39,071 nucleotides of DNA from an uncultured Pelagibacteraceae bacterium (lineage in GTDB: Bacteria > Pseudomonadota > Alphaproteobacteria > Pelagibacterales > Pelagibacteraceae), in contig CACEPH010000005.1 in NCBI GenBank assembly GCA_902561465.1, positions 1-39,071 on the forward strand, given 5' to 3'. This document shows, in pieces, positions 37,493 through 39,071 of the stretch (position 1 is its first letter; every line of letters starts with the position of its first letter). The translations under genes were made by a program, and so were the position numbers. Under the pieces are notes generated by a model. That model was given only the letters and a program-made list of their open reading frames with translations, made no database searches and was not told the origin of the DNA.

Positions 37493-38440
37493 ATGGCGCT
37501 ATCTGAACAGCAAAAAAAAGATATACTAGAGCAACAAACTCAAAAAAACACTACAAAAAGAGTCACTTCCCCAGAACTAGAAAAAATTTTATATGAAGCG
37601 ATTCCCGTTCTCGACCATGGATTTGTAAGAGTAGTTGATTATATGGGTGATGACAGTTCTATTGTCCAAGCAGCAAGAGTTTCTTATGGAAAAGGAACAA
37701 AAAAAGTTTCAACAGACAGCGGTTTAATAAAATATTTAATGAGACATCGTCACAGCACTCCTTTTGAGATGTGCGAAATAAAATATCACGTTAAATTACC
37801 AATCTTTATAGCAAGACAATGGATTAGGCATAGAACTGCTAATGTAAATGAATATTCAGCAAGATATTCTATATTAGATAAAGAGTTTTATATGCCAACA
37901 AAAGATCATCTTGCCGCGCAATCATCAAGCAATAGACAAGGCAGAGGAGAGTTGATTAATGGAAAACAAGCTGACGAAATTTTAAATATTTTAAAAAAGG
38001 ATGCTAAACAAACATATGAAAATTATGAATTAATGTTGAATGAGAGATTTGATGGTACCGTTATAAATGAAAGCAATAAAGGTCTAGCAAGAGAATTGGC
38101 TAGAATGAATTTAACTTTAAATACCTATACTCAGTGGTATTGGAAAACGGATTTATTAAATCTTTTAAATTTTTTATCTCTTCGCGCTGATAGTCATGCC
38201 CAGTATGAAATTAGAGCTTATGCTGATGTAATGACCGATACTTTAAAAAAATGGGTACCTATTACATTTGATGCATTTATGGATTATAGAGTAGGAGGGA
38301 TGGAATTATCAGCAAAAAGCAAAACAGTAATTCAAAAGATGATAAAGGGCCAACCTTGTGATTTTGAAACGTCCAAATTATCAAAAAGAGAATGGAATGA
38401 ATTAATGGAATCTTTTGGTTTTAAAGAAAAAATTCTTTAA
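37493..38440 (+). CDS. thyX: FAD-dependent thymidylate synthase
   Basis: [19 protein letters not shown] (ThyX RHR motif), [12 protein letters not shown]; start set at MALSEQQKK because the ORF-track start at 37364 lies in ssrA. Confidence 0.93.
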   Translation: MALSEQQKKDILEQQTQKNTTKRVTSPELEKILYEAIPVLDHGFVRVVDYMGDDSSIVQAARVSYGKGTKKVSTDSGLIKYLMRHRHSTPFEMCEIKYHVKLPIFIARQWIRHRTANVNEYSARYSILDKEFYMPTKDHLAAQSSSNRQGRGELINGKQADEILNILKKDAKQTYENYELMLNERFDGTVINESNKGLARELARMNLTLNTYTQWYWKTDLLNLLNFLSLRADSHAQYEIRAYADVMTDTLKKWVPITFDAFMDYRVGGMELSAKSKTVIQKMIKGQPCDFETSKLSKREWNELMESFGFKEKIL

Positions 38441-38464
38441 TTCTATTTTATACATTAGTTTATT

Positions 38465-39071
38465 ATGGATGCTCATGTTTTTTTTATAATCATCTTTGCT
38501 TCAATCATGCATATTACTTGGAATGGCATGGTTAAAAAATATCCTAATAAAGTAATCGCTGTTTCAGGAATAGTGTTGGGTCATGTACCGCTTGCTCTTA
38601 TTGCTATAATATTTTTGCCAGCACCTTCATTGGAAAGCATTCCATATATAATAGCTAGTGCATTTATCCATCAGGGTTATCAGTGGTATTTATTAAATTC
38701 ATATCAACTAGGAGATCTTACAAAGGTTTATCCAATAGCTAGAGGTTTTGGACCTATTGTAGCTACTATTGTTTCAATTTTATTTTTAGGTTTAATAATT
38801 GACAATTTTGCAATTTTATCAATCTTTTTAATTTCATTAGGAATTATGTTTGTTGGAATTTTTGATCAGAGCAATTTAAAAAATATAAAAGTATTAAAGT
38901 ATTCGTTACTTACTGGTTTTTTTATTGGTTTATACTCGCTTGTTGATGGTTACGGCGCAAGAGTAAGTTTATCTATCATTACTTATATGAGTTGGTCTTT
39001 TCTATTGGGAGCAATAATATTTTTGATTTTATTAAAAATCAAAGGATATGACAATGTTTTAAAAAAAATTG
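38465..39071 (+). CDS. EamA/DMT-family transporter, 3' truncated by window end
   Basis: MDAHVFFIIIFASIMHITWNGMVKKYPNK...AFIHQGYQWYLLNSYQLGDLTKVYPIARGFGPIVA; multi-TM, open to the window edge; not in the ORF track. Confidence 0.8.
   Translation, partial: MDAHVFFIIIFASIMHITWNGMVKKYPNKVIAVSGIVLGHVPLALIAIIFLPAPSLESIPYIIASAFIHQGYQWYLLNSYQLGDLTKVYPIARGFGPIVATIVSILFLGLIIDNFAILSIFLISLGIMFVGIFDQSNLKNIKVLKYSLLTGFFIGLYSLVDGYGARVSLSIITYMSWSFLLGAIIFLILLKIKGYDNVLKKI

Noticed and set aside
1-39071. CRISPR arrays, IS elements or prophage
   Set aside because: No regularly spaced repeats, transposase/integrase motifs or phage structural genes seen; frequent A/T runs are explained by base composition

Overview
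AT-rich (roughly 25-30% GC by eye) alphaproteobacterial chromosomal window whose content fits a SAR11/Pelagibacterales genome: a surface-polysaccharide hypervariable island ends at an isolated 5S rRNA gene with no 23S next to it, followed by backbone genes (rpmJ, pntAA-AB-B). Left part (1-28.5 kb): about 27 glycan genes, including (i) a four-gene set matching the Campylobacter phosphoramidate (MeOPN, Cj1415-Cj1418) nucleotide pathway, (ii) a CDP-6-deoxysugar branch (rfbF/rfbG, epimerase-like, C-methyltransferase, reductases), (iii) an opposite-strand block with its own WecA/MraY-type initiating transferase, ending in a tRNA-Val(GAC) gene that overlaps the 3' end of a CDS, and (iv) a second methyltransferase/Gfo-Idh module. 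Right part (28.5-39 kb): 5S rRNA, rpmJ, transhydrogenase, transaldolase-like, Gmd, a single-gene cassette flanked by 18-bp direct repeats, a NodU-type carbamoyltransferase with small membrane ORFs, a membrane-protein cassette flanked by a 22-bp repeat that is part of ssrA, a circularly permuted two-piece tmRNA (tag ANDKFALAA), thyX and a partial EamA transporter. All functional calls come from reading motifs; no database search was run.
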